Shown here piece after piece: positions 1 through 6,377 of a DNA stretch of 25,463 nucleotides. The stretch comes from Deinococcus radiophilus (GTDB lineage Bacteria > Deinococcota > Deinococci > Deinococcales > Deinococcaceae), in assembly GCF_020889625.1 (NCBI RefSeq), contig NZ_CP086385.1, forward strand, positions 1-25,463, written 5' to 3'. The notes beneath the pieces were generated by a model, which worked only from the letters and a program-made list of their open reading frames with translations, was not told where the DNA came from and did no database searches. The stretch's first letter is position 1. Every line of letters starts with the position of its first letter. Position numbers and translations under genes: made by a program.

Positions 1-23
1 AATCAAGTCGATCCTGGCCAATC

Positions 24-52
24 TAGACACGTGAAAGCCCACTGGATATAAT
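24..52 (+). promoter_or_regulatory. Strong sigma-70-type promoter ahead of replication module A
   Basis: A -35 hexamer TAGACA (24-29) and a perfect -10 TATAAT (47-52) are separated by exactly 17 bases. Transcription would start near 58-60 and run through two hairpins into the HTH and primase genes, giving a leader of about 230 bases. It is the best consensus promoter I see in the window. The role in driving the replication genes is inferred from position. Confidence 0.65.
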
Positions 53-68
53 TGCTTCAGAGCCGAGG

Positions 69-97
69 CTGCGCCGGACCAAAAAAATCCGGCGCAG
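69..97. promoter_or_regulatory. Leader hairpin with A-rich loop
   Basis: Perfect 10-bp inverted repeat, CTGCGCCGGA at 69-78 and TCCGGCGCAG at 88-97, with a 9-base loop containing seven A. No T-run follows on either strand, so it is not a classical terminator. It begins about 10 bases after the predicted transcription start of the promoter at 24-52, a position suited to RNA stability or copy-number control. Confidence 0.5.
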
Positions 98-204
98 GTG
101 TTCCCGCACCGACGCCGACGTTCTCTAAATAACCCAGCTCGAAACCCCACTCAGAGGGAGTCGCCCGACGTTCGCTCGCCGGGCCGGCTGTGTCCTTAGT
201 GTAG

Positions 205-241
205 CCATCCTCCCGTATAGCTGCAAGCTATACGGGGATGG
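205..241. promoter_or_regulatory. Long inverted repeat upstream of the HTH gene
   Basis: Arms at 205-221 and 227-241 pair around the 5-base loop TGCAA. The inner ten pairs (CCCGTATAGC / GCTATACGGG) are perfect, and CCATCC/GGATGG extends the stem past a two-base bulge. It lies 48 bases before the HTH gene and could be an operator for that protein or a leader hairpin. It has no T-tail. Confidence 0.5.
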
Positions 242-289
242 AGCCTACCTGCAGTATGCACAGCCATAGCGCTCCCGGAAAGAACGTTC

Positions 290-481
290 ATGCAAACAGC
301 ACCGGAACTGCTCACGCCCCTGCGCGCACACGAGGCTATAGGCCGCCGGGTCAGCCCCTCCACCCTAAAGCGGTGGGTCAGAGAAGGTAAGATCGACGGC
401 CAGAAAATCAGCGGCATTCAGTTCATAGACATGCCCAGCCTGAAGAAGCATCTGCAGAGTTACAAAGGCGGTCAGACTTGA
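290..481 (+). CDS. Small helix-turn-helix protein (excisionase/MerR-like)
   Basis: A 63-residue protein that is almost entirely one DNA-binding domain. The pattern LTPLRAHEAIGRRVSPSTLKR (residues about 7-27), then WVREGKIDG and a later IDMPSLKKHL, fits the HTH_17/excisionase-type winged helix, in which one helix reads DNA and a short wing carries the G-x-I-D element. The ATG at 290 has GGAAAG seven bases upstream. Its stop overlaps the TTG start of the primase gene (478), so the two are probably translated in a coupled way. It may regulate or assist the primase-type replication protein, perhaps through the inverted repeat at 205-241. That is inference from position; proteins of this type also act as excision factors. 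Confidence 0.7.
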   Translation: MQTAPELLTPLRAHEAIGRRVSPSTLKRWVREGKIDGQKISGIQFIDMPSLKKHLQSYKGGQT

Positions 482-2640
482 GTGGGGCGACCAGCGGATG
501 GCACGAGTCTGGTACCATCGGCACGCCCCACATTTTTCAGCTAGAGGGACAGCTCAGCAACCACACGCCCATTTACCGCAACCAGTTTGAGCAGCTGCTA
601 CTGGTGCTGCATGACGGCCACGCGGAAGGCGTGATCGAAGAACGGTTCATCAAGGCGGGCCGCATCCGTAAAGGTTGGCTCAGCTGGCCTGAGCTGAAGA
701 GGCTAGGGTCTGCTGGAGACACACGCGGCGCAGACGCCTACTTCGGAGTGGCACGGCGCATGGATACTTCCAGCGGCGGGGGGGAGAACATTCTCCCACT
801 GGGCTGTCTCTGGTTCGAGGTTGACCTGGGCGACCTGGCACACCTGCCCCGCTTTGGCGGCATGAGTAAAGCTGAGCTGCTTCAGGCCAGCCCTGAGCTG
901 CTGGAAGACCTCAAGGGCCGCCTGATGGGCGAAATCCTCGACACGTGCGAAGCGTTCGAGCTGCCCCCCGTAGCCATTGTGGACAGTGGCCACGGGCTAC
1001 ACGTGTATCTGAGAACTGAAGACACCTTCAGCCCCAAGGAAGCCAAGCAGCTGCTTCTGGCGCTGGCGGAAACATTCGACGCAGACACTGCCAGCGCAGA
1101 ACCGGCCCGCATCCTGAGACAGCCGGGCACCCTGAACCTGAAGAACCCGGCGCGGCCCTTGCCCGTGAACCTGGTCTATGCCGAGCCTGAAGCACGGGTC
1201 AGCACGGAGGCCCTGGAGCGCATTCTGACGGCAACGCCGTCAGCACAGGCCCAGCGAGACGAAGTGCAGCGCCCCACACCGGCCCCCAGGCGGCCCAGGA
1301 AGGCCAGCGGAAAGGGTGGGCAGACTCGCACCCTCTACCGTGAGACGGTCACGGTCAGAGAGATTCTGGAGCGGAACGGATACCGGCTGAAGGGTGACAA
1401 ATACCTACCCCCGGCCAGCAGCACCGGCAACGCGGGCGTGATGATTCTTGGGGGTGCTGACGGTCTGGAGCGGGCGCTGAGCTTTAACGGGTCATGCCCC
1501 CTGAATGACGCTGAAGGGCGGGCCTGGAACGCCTATGACGCCATGCGGATTCTGGAACACGGCGGGGATGAGCGTGCGGCAGACAGCGCGGCCCGCTCTG
1601 AACTCGGTATCGGCGGCGGGCGGGATGACGTGACCAACCAGCCCCCAAGCCTCGACATGAACACGGTCAGGCAGCAGTGGGCCATGAACCCGGAAACCTA
1701 TTTGAAGCAGGTCACGGCGCATCTGGACAGCCTCGACATGCACCACCGCTCCAGGGCCGGGCTGAAGAAGATGGCGGCCCACCTCGCGGGCTTTGCGGCC
1801 CAGGGCCTGCTGGCGGAATGGCGCGGGCTGGCCCGGCTGGAAGTGGGCGGGCTGAACGGCTGGCATAACAAAGTGAACCCCACCGATAACTACCAGAACA
1901 CCGCCGGCAAGATGAAAGCCCTGGCGGAGCTGGGCGCGGTCAGCCTGATTCCAGTTGACCCGGCCCACCCTGGGCGCGGCGTGGTCATCTGCCTGCCTGA
2001 GAGCCCGGCAGGCGTGGCCCTCAGCCGCCCTGCTGGCGACACCTTCCGGCCTCAGACATTAGAGGTACGGCGCAGCGCAGAGAAGCAAAAAACAGCGGCT
2101 GAGACGGAAGAAAAAGTTATCACTAAGGTATCTGACAGCTCCAGCAAAAACACCTTAGTGATAAACCCGGAACCCCGTAAGCGGCGGCGGCAGCAAGCGG
2201 CGGCTCGGCTCTCTGGTCTGCTGATCGCTCAGGCGGTCAGTCCGAAAGCTGAACCCCATCGGCTAGCGGAAGACCTCGGCATGACGGCGGCCCAGCTGGA
2301 GGCTCAGCAGCAAGAGCTGGCTGCCATTACGAGCGGCGCTCAGAGCTTCAGAGAGCGTTACTGGGCACTGATGCTTGACCAGCAGGAAGCAGTCAGGGCG
2401 GCCTACATGAACAATCTTGAGCGCGAGCAACGCCAGTTCAGTGTGGGGGCGACCTTTGCCAAAACCGAGCAGCAGCGGGCCTACAGCCAGCGGCGGGCAG
2501 AGCGGGCGGCGGCGCAGCTGGAACGCTTGAGGGACGGGGAAAGCCCCTACTACCTAGATGTGAAAGAAGTTCGGGTTCTACAGGCCGTATCTCTCCCTAG
2601 CAAAATCGGGTTACCGTCGTCGGCTTCCCGTCTACGGTAA
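478..2640 (+). CDS. Plasmid replication protein with archaeo-eukaryotic-type primase (AEP) domain
   Basis: A 720-residue protein starting at TTG 478, with AAAGGCGG about 6 bases upstream, and overlapping the HTH gene. AEP-superfamily catalytic signatures are visible in order. An acidic pair is in WFEVDLGD (E114, D116). The SGHGLHVYLR segment carries H172 and H175. RILRQPGTLNLKNP (from about R211) matches the R-x-PGT-x-N-x-K element of RepB/PrimPol-like plasmid primases. A low-complexity linker near residues 260-285 leads to a second conserved block (about 300-385) resembling the region after the primase core in other plasmid primases, then a helical, charged C-terminus. I see no Walker A/B helicase motifs, so unwinding must come from elsewhere. 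The expected role is priming or initiating plasmid replication in the cytoplasm. Two perfect inverted repeats lie inside the gene (2117-2164, 2608-2643). Confidence 0.75.
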   Translation: MSGATSGWHESGTIGTPHIFQLEGQLSNHTPIYRNQFEQLLLVLHDGHAEGVIEERFIKAGRIRKGWLSWPELKRLGSAGDTRGADAYFGVARRMDTSSGGGENILPLGCLWFEVDLGDLAHLPRFGGMSKAELLQASPELLEDLKGRLMGEILDTCEAFELPPVAIVDSGHGLHVYLRTEDTFSPKEAKQLLLALAETFDADTASAEPARILRQPGTLNLKNPARPLPVNLVYAEPEARVSTEALERILTATPSAQAQRDEVQRPTPAPRRPRKASGKGGQTRTLYRETVTVREILERNGYRLKGDKYLPPASSTGNAGVMILGGADGLERALSFNGSCPLNDAEGRAWNAYDAMRILEHGGDERAADSAARSELGIGGGRDDVTNQPPSLDMNTVRQQWAMNPETYLKQVTAHLDSLDMHHRSRAGLKKMAAHLAGFAAQGLLAEWRGLARLEVGGLNGWHNKVNPTDNYQNTAGKMKALAELGAVSLIPVDPAHPGRGVVICLPESPAGVALSRPAGDTFRPQTLEVRRSAEKQKTAAETEEKVITKVSDSSSKNTLVINPEPRKRRRQQAAARLSGLLIAQAVSPKAEPHRLAEDLGMTAAQLEAQQQELAAITSGAQSFRERYWALMLDQQEAVRAAYMNNLEREQRQFSVGATFAKTEQQRAYSQRRAERAAAQLERLRDGESPYYLDVKEVRVLQAVSLPSKIGLPSSASRLR
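2117..2164. repeat. Perfect 13-bp inverted repeat inside the primase gene
   Basis: TTATCACTAAGGT at 2117-2129 is mirrored exactly by ACCTTAGTGATAA at 2152-2164, 22 bases between arms. The core CACTAAGG/CCTTAGTG also occurs at 25271-25278 and 194-201, on both sides of the window's ends. It could be a binding site for a replication protein or an RNA hairpin. Confidence 0.5.
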
Positions 2641-2643
2641 CCC
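2608..2643. repeat. Inverted repeat spanning the primase stop codon
   Basis: Perfect 10-bp arms, GGGTTACCGT at 2608-2617 and ACGGTAACCC at 2634-2643, flank a 16-base loop and include the TAA stop at 2638-2640. It may end or protect the transcript before the convergent helicase gene. No T-run follows, so intrinsic termination is uncertain. Confidence 0.4.
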
Positions 2644-2754
2644 GTCTCAGACCTCCACCCAGCTTCTGCTTGGGCTGATACTTGGCGTGGTGATCTGCGG
2701 CAAGACACCACTCTGGATCAGAGTCGTGGAGCGGATTGTTAAGTAGTAAGTGCG

Positions 2755-5301
2755 TTAGCGGTCGTACCAGGGGTTATCACGGGACCCATCCCCCTCATAA
2801 CTGGGCATAGAGTCGAAACGTCCATCGTATGTGCGCACCATTCCATCCTGATTGGCCCCCGGACCACGTTCCTGTCCCTTTCGCCTTGTACGGCCTGCTG
2901 CATGCGTAGGTGGCTTGTGAAACCCCTTATCAGTGATTTCGAGGCCGCTAATAGGGCATTTCCCCGCTTCGGGCGATGGTATTTCTCCTAGAAGTGGTGT
3001 GAATTCATTCAAAGCGAAAAGTGTCAGATGATGCAGGCCACGGGTTACGCACGTGTAGAGCAGCGAGCCGTCGTATGGCATGGCAGGGTTATAGTGATCA
3101 ACATCGGCATTGACGACAATAGCTGCGTCAAACTCCAGTCCTTTGGCCACGCTGATAGGTACGATAGCGACGCCCCCAGCGTAATCCTCGAAGTCCTTGG
3201 TACGGCTATCAACTTTGAAAGCTGTCTTCGATTTGGAAACCCGTTCATACAGATTGCTGGCTTCGGCAGGGGAGCGCGTCACGATACCGATATTCTTTGC
3301 CCCCTCTCTTTGCAGCCGTCTCACTTCATGTGTCAGAAGGGGCAATAAATGGTTTTTGGTGCTATAGCGGACAAAATGTACAGGGCTGCCGGGGCGGGGA
3401 ACCGCTTCGGCTTTGAGCGCGTTCGGCGCTACCCGTTCCAGAACGAAGTTCCCCAGGGCAGTGATTTCCTGTGTGGTCCGGAACGTTTGAGTGAGTTCCT
3501 CAACTTCGTCTTCGCCTGTGCCAAAGGTTTGGCAGACCACGTCCCAGCTGCCAATCCCCCGGTAACGATGGATGCCCTGACGCAAATCGCCAAAAATGGC
3601 GGCGCGACCAGCGGGTGTATAGCGCCTCAGCAAGGCGTACTGAAGAGGCGAGAGATCCTGTCCCTCATCCAGCACAAGATAATCGAATTGCCCGCTGGAG
3701 CCGAAGCGGTCGCGTAATGCTGCATCGTTAGGTCGAACGCCTTCCAGCAAGATCTTCAACGCAAGAACCAGGGGCAGTTCTGTCACATCCGTCGGCTCGA
3801 ATGGTCGGGTGCCGTCCTCACCCACTGGCTTCGGAGTGCGGTGCAGCGCTTCAGTTGCCACTTTCAGAGCTGGACCCGTGAAGATACGCGACGCCGCCGC
3901 ACTAACTTTCTGCTCATCGGAAACCAAAAGCAGGTAGGTTTCCCAGGCTCCAGTAGTTGGAAGCAAACCTTCTACCAATTGTCCCAGTCGCTGAGTAAGG
4001 CCTTTAACCTCGGAAATCCAGACTGCCGGGCCCTGCCCCTCCCGTTCCGCCAGAAGAGCCACTTCTTTCGGCAGCGCTTTTTTGATCAGTCGGTTCACTT
4101 CTGTCTGCAGATTGGCCCTGAGACTCTTCCAGTCCGCCTCTGCCGGCTCTCCCCGCCACTGCTCCACAAGTTCCCGCACAGAAGCTAGAGACAGCTGCAA
4201 CACGGGGGCCGCCTGACCGGTGGCTGTCAAGTCTTCTGGTCCACATTTTCCTGTAGAGGAACCAGTCCTGGGCAAGTTGGCACTCAGATCAGCCAGCTGT
4301 CTTGTGAGGTGGTCAGCCAGCAAATGCCGCAAGACCATCTGCATTTCCTGCCGACCACGCATACCAGCTTTCGCTATGGCAGCCTGCTTCTCACTGACAT
4401 CGGACTTAGGGTCAAAGATGATTTTGGCAGTCTCATCACCGAGTTGCCGAATGCGGCGTTCTCCCTGGTTGACAACCCTCTTCGCCCAGTCTTCGAGAGT
4501 TGTTTGGAAGACGTTATTCACACCGGCACGCGGTAACAATTGCTTGAGATACCCCAGCAAGAAACTGTTCGGCACGAACACGGCAATTTTCTTCTCGTTG
4601 ATTTCTCGGCTGCCGACTCTCTCCTTGTGAAGCATGCTGGGAATCCGATGGTAGGCGATGGCAGTCTTACCACTGCCCGCTACGCCGTTGACCACTAGGA
4701 GCCTGTCTGTCGGCCAGGACATCAGCTCATCTTGCCGCTCAGAGATGGTTGCCAGTATGCTTCTGGCCTTGGCACTGGCTTCCCGCCCCAATTGGTCAAC
4801 CAGATATTCCTGTCCCAGTTGCGCGAATACGTCGGTGGTCTCCTGCTCAGTTCCTTCGCCGTCTGCAAGGGGCATCACGTCAGAGAGTGCAGTGATGGTT
4901 CTCTGCTCAATTTTCAACTGACGACGAAGAAGCTGATAAGCCGTACGGACAGCACCAGAGTCGGCAACGATCTCTACTTCCCGGACTTGGCGGTGCTGAA
5001 TCTGCTGGCGCAGGGGCGAGCCAATCCCGCAGATATAAGTGTCCGAGAGGGGAATGTCGTGAACACCTTCACCCAGGCAGACATCTTTGACGCTGCCGTC
5101 CTCGTACCTCAGCCGTAAGCGCATGAAGTAGGGGTGCCCAGCCACCGAACGCAGACTGTCCAAATCCATGCCTTTGAACTGGGCGACTTGGTAAAGATCC
5201 ATTTCCTGACGTTCCAATTTCCCGATTTTGGCGTCTATCTCTTGGCAGGTTTGACCGAGGCGGCCTACCTCTTCTGGGTATGCGGGATGGGTATGCGGCA
5301 T
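2755..5301 (-). CDS. HelD/UvrD-like superfamily 1 helicase
   Basis: An 848-residue SF1A NTPase. Walker A is GVAGSGKTAIA (about residues 206-216), Walker B/motif II is LDEGQDLS (about 545), motif III is GDLRQGIHRYRG (about 569), motif IV is QTFRTT (about 607), motif V is VAKGLEFDAAIV (about 717) and motif VI is YTCVTRGLHHL (about 752). Spacing and a long N-terminus with a charged helical start (about residues 10-45) resemble HelD/helicase IV rather than classical Rep/UvrD. B. subtilis HelD-type proteins recycle stalled RNA polymerase; helicase IV unwinds DNA. The start is clear: AAGGAG seven bases before ATG (reverse complement of 5309-5314). The gene stands alone, convergent with the primase gene and divergent from the gene at 5486. 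Whether it serves plasmid replication, transcription or defence cannot be told from sequence. Confidence 0.8.
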   Translation of the reverse strand: MPHTHPAYPEEVGRLGQTCQEIDAKIGKLERQEMDLYQVAQFKGMDLDSLRSVAGHPYFMRLRLRYEDGSVKDVCLGEGVHDIPLSDTYICGIGSPLRQQIQHRQVREVEIVADSGAVRTAYQLLRRQLKIEQRTITALSDVMPLADGEGTEQETTDVFAQLGQEYLVDQLGREASAKARSILATISERQDELMSWPTDRLLVVNGVAGSGKTAIAYHRIPSMLHKERVGSREINEKKIAVFVPNSFLLGYLKQLLPRAGVNNVFQTTLEDWAKRVVNQGERRIRQLGDETAKIIFDPKSDVSEKQAAIAKAGMRGRQEMQMVLRHLLADHLTRQLADLSANLPRTGSSTGKCGPEDLTATGQAAPVLQLSLASVRELVEQWRGEPAEADWKSLRANLQTEVNRLIKKALPKEVALLAEREGQGPAVWISEVKGLTQRLGQLVEGLLPTTGAWETYLLLVSDEQKVSAAASRIFTGPALKVATEALHRTPKPVGEDGTRPFEPTDVTELPLVLALKILLEGVRPNDAALRDRFGSSGQFDYLVLDEGQDLSPLQYALLRRYTPAGRAAIFGDLRQGIHRYRGIGSWDVVCQTFGTGEDEVEELTQTFRTTQEITALGNFVLERVAPNALKAEAVPRPGSPVHFVRYSTKNHLLPLLTHEVRRLQREGAKNIGIVTRSPAEASNLYERVSKSKTAFKVDSRTKDFEDYAGGVAIVPISVAKGLEFDAAIVVNADVDHYNPAMPYDGSLLYTCVTRGLHHLTLFALNEFTPLLGEIPSPEAGKCPISGLEITDKGFHKPPTHAAGRTRRKGQERGPGANQDGMVRTYDGRFDSMPSYEGDGSRDNPWYDR

Positions 5302-5473
5302 AGCAATGCTCCTTGGAAAGATTGAGATATCTTCATCTTCCCAAATCAGCTGAGATTTTGTGGCTCATTTGCGCTCTGTACCCTACACGCCCCAGACCGT
5401 CAAATCCGAAAGGGCTTTTTCCGAAGCCGGCTCAACAGGCATCGTACCCGTACGTTACAGAAATGATGGCCGG

Positions 5474-5479
5474 TACACT
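5474..5479 (+). promoter_or_regulatory. Leaderless-type -10 box for the 76-aa gene
   Basis: TACACT lies six bases before the ATG at 5486 and no Shine-Dalgarno sequence is present. This TANNNT-N6-ATG arrangement is typical of leaderless genes in Deinococcus. The same geometry recurs before 8461 and 23061. Confidence 0.45.
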
Positions 5480-5485
5480 TAAAAC

Positions 5486-5716
5486 ATGGCTACCAAGCTC
5501 CAGCGACTCACTGAGAAGTTAGAAACGCCACGAGCCCAGCGTGAACTCCCCAAGCGCCGCCTAGCCACCTGCCGCAATGAGTACGAAACGGCTGCCCTGA
5601 CGCTGGACATGCTGGGTGTGGACGCAACACCAGAAGCAGCGCGGGCGGCACTTCCAAACGTCCCGGAGGATGAACTCACCCGTATCCTCGAGGCCAGGCA
5701 GCGGATGAGCCATTAG
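5486..5716 (+). CDS. Small hypothetical protein
   Basis: A 76-residue acidic/basic helical protein that I do not recognise. The first half is rich in K and R (residues 3-30) and predicted helical. The second half has the pattern TPEAARAALPNVPEDELTRI, a short helical hairpin-like segment reminiscent of small regulatory proteins but not diagnostic. The ATG is only six bases after a -10-like TACACT, so the mRNA is probably leaderless. It is divergent from the HelD-like gene, with 184 bases between the two starts, and is followed within 6 bases by a new promoter-like element. Third-codon-position GC is high, which supports real coding. No function is proposed. Confidence 0.6.
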   Translation: MATKLQRLTEKLETPRAQRELPKRRLATCRNEYETAALTLDMLGVDATPEAARAALPNVPEDELTRILEARQRMSH

Positions 5717-5721
5717 TCTGC

Positions 5722-5752
5722 TTGCGCTCCGGCCCGTGCCCGGTGCTACAAT
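5722..5752 (+). promoter_or_regulatory. Promoter of the structured-RNA region
   Basis: TTGCGC (5722-5727) and TACAAT (5747-5752) with a rather long 19-base spacer. Predicted transcription start is near 5758-5760, exactly where the foldable segment begins. The element shares TTGCGCTCC and the 19-base spacing with the candidate promoter at 13268-13298. Confidence 0.5.
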
Positions 5753-5758
5753 CTCGCT

Positions 5759-5880
5759 TAACCCGATGGCCGAGTAGCCAAAGGGAAACCCCCCGCATCA
5801 AAGGATGGCCGTCCTAGCGAGGGGTTACGTCAAAACTAAGTTGCTTCGTTTTTTAAGGACGAAAGCAACGCGGCTTTCGT
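5759..5880 (+). ncRNA. Candidate structured RNA / attenuator-like leader
   Basis: TAACCC (5759-5764) can pair with GGGTTA (5823-5828), closing a branched fold with inner helices GATG/CATC, GGC/GCC, GGG/CCC and GGA/TCC. Downstream, two mutually exclusive hairpins share one strand: 5840-5849 with 5859-5869, or 5859-5866 with 5873-5880 (ACGAAAGC/GCTTTCGT, perfect). A T6 run (5849-5854) lies in the loop of the first. In addition CTCGCT (5753-5758) can pair with AGCGAG (5817-5822), an alternative or pseudoknot if transcribed. This could be a regulatory leader for the short Rep-like gene at 5945 or an independent small RNA controlling copy number. I could not match it to a known family. Confidence 0.35.
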
Positions 5881-5944
5881 GCGTCCAGTGTACGCGGCTG
5901 GGCGTCCTGGGTCAATATCCCAGGATAAGCGCGTCGAGGTGATC

Positions 5945-6229
5945 ATGACTCTGGAGCATTCTCCAAGTCGTCCGAAATACGACTCTCATAGAGCTGAGGT
6001 GGAATCTAAATCTGCTCCATTCCTCAAGGCCTTCTTGGCACGTCAGTCACGAACCAATCAAACAGCGGCCACCGGGCCACTGTTTGACATGCTGTCCGAA
6101 CTCGCCCAGCAGGAGCCTAGCCCTGCGCCCACCGCTGCGGACGCAGCTCTAGTCCGGTTGGCCAGTGTGGCCGAGGCCAAAAAATCCGTCCTGCAAAACA
6201 TTTCTTATCTCGCGGTGACATATGCCTGA
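5945..6229 (+). CDS. Short paralogue of the Rep-like N-terminus (possible remnant)
   Basis: Encodes 94 residues from ATG 5945, which follows a GAGGTG motif. Residues about 27-70 repeat the N-terminus of the downstream Rep-like protein, including the identical stretch AATGPLFDMLSELAQQE and PAPTAADAA. At DNA level 6063-6147 matches 6430-6514 in 80 of 85 positions with no gap, an offset of 367 bases. After that the similarity fades and the frame ends at TGA 6227-6229, so the winged-helix part is absent. It may be the leftover of a tandem duplication, or a working small protein that competes with full-length Rep for a partner bound by this N-terminal segment. A hairpin (TCCTGGG/CCCAGGA, 5905-5925) lies just upstream of its start. 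Confidence 0.5.
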   Translation: MTLEHSPSRPKYDSHRAEVESKSAPFLKAFLARQSRTNQTAATGPLFDMLSELAQQEPSPAPTAADAALVRLASVAEAKKSVLQNISYLAVTYA

Positions 6230-6243
6230 TAATCAGGTATTGT
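6215..6243 (+). promoter_or_regulatory. Promoter with palindromic operator for the Rep-like gene
   Basis: GTGACA (6215-6220) and TATTGT (6238-6243) are 17 bases apart. The palindrome CCTGATAATCAGG (6225-6237) fills the end of the spacer exactly up to the -10 box, a classic repressor position, and overlaps the stop codon of the preceding short gene. The Rep-like winged-helix protein itself is a natural candidate repressor; this is inference. Confidence 0.45.
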
Positions 6244-6261
6244 GTGACCTACAACAAAACA

Positions 6262-6377
6262 GCTCCCCGAAGGGAGCGTGTCTTGTGTGAGGAGCCGCCA
6301 ACTGACCCCAGCACGTCGTGGTTGACAGCATGGTAACTGACCGGCCCCTCCTCGCGCAAGAGCGAGGAGGGTTTGTC
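6262..6377 (+). promoter_or_regulatory. Rep leader with hairpin sequestering the ribosome binding site
   Basis: Two hairpins lie in the untranslated leader. GCTCCC/GGGAGC (6262-6277) has a CGAA loop. CCCTCCTCGC/GCGAGGAGGG (6346-6355, 6362-6371) is perfect over 10 bp with a 6-base loop. The right arm of the second contains the Shine-Dalgarno GAGGAGGG for the TTG start at 6378, so folding would block translation. An upstream GAGGAG (6289-6294) could compete for the anti-SD strand CTCCTC (6348-6353). Confidence 0.5.

Noticed and set aside
6322..6327. Perfect TTGACA as a -35 element for rep
   Set aside because: No acceptable -10 hexamer at 15-19 bases downstream; that span is the GC-rich hairpin.
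6318..6377. ATG 6318 as the start of the Rep-like protein
   Set aside because: No ribosome site before it, and the first 20 codons would encode a strong hairpin carrying the Shine-Dalgarno of the better start TTG 6378.
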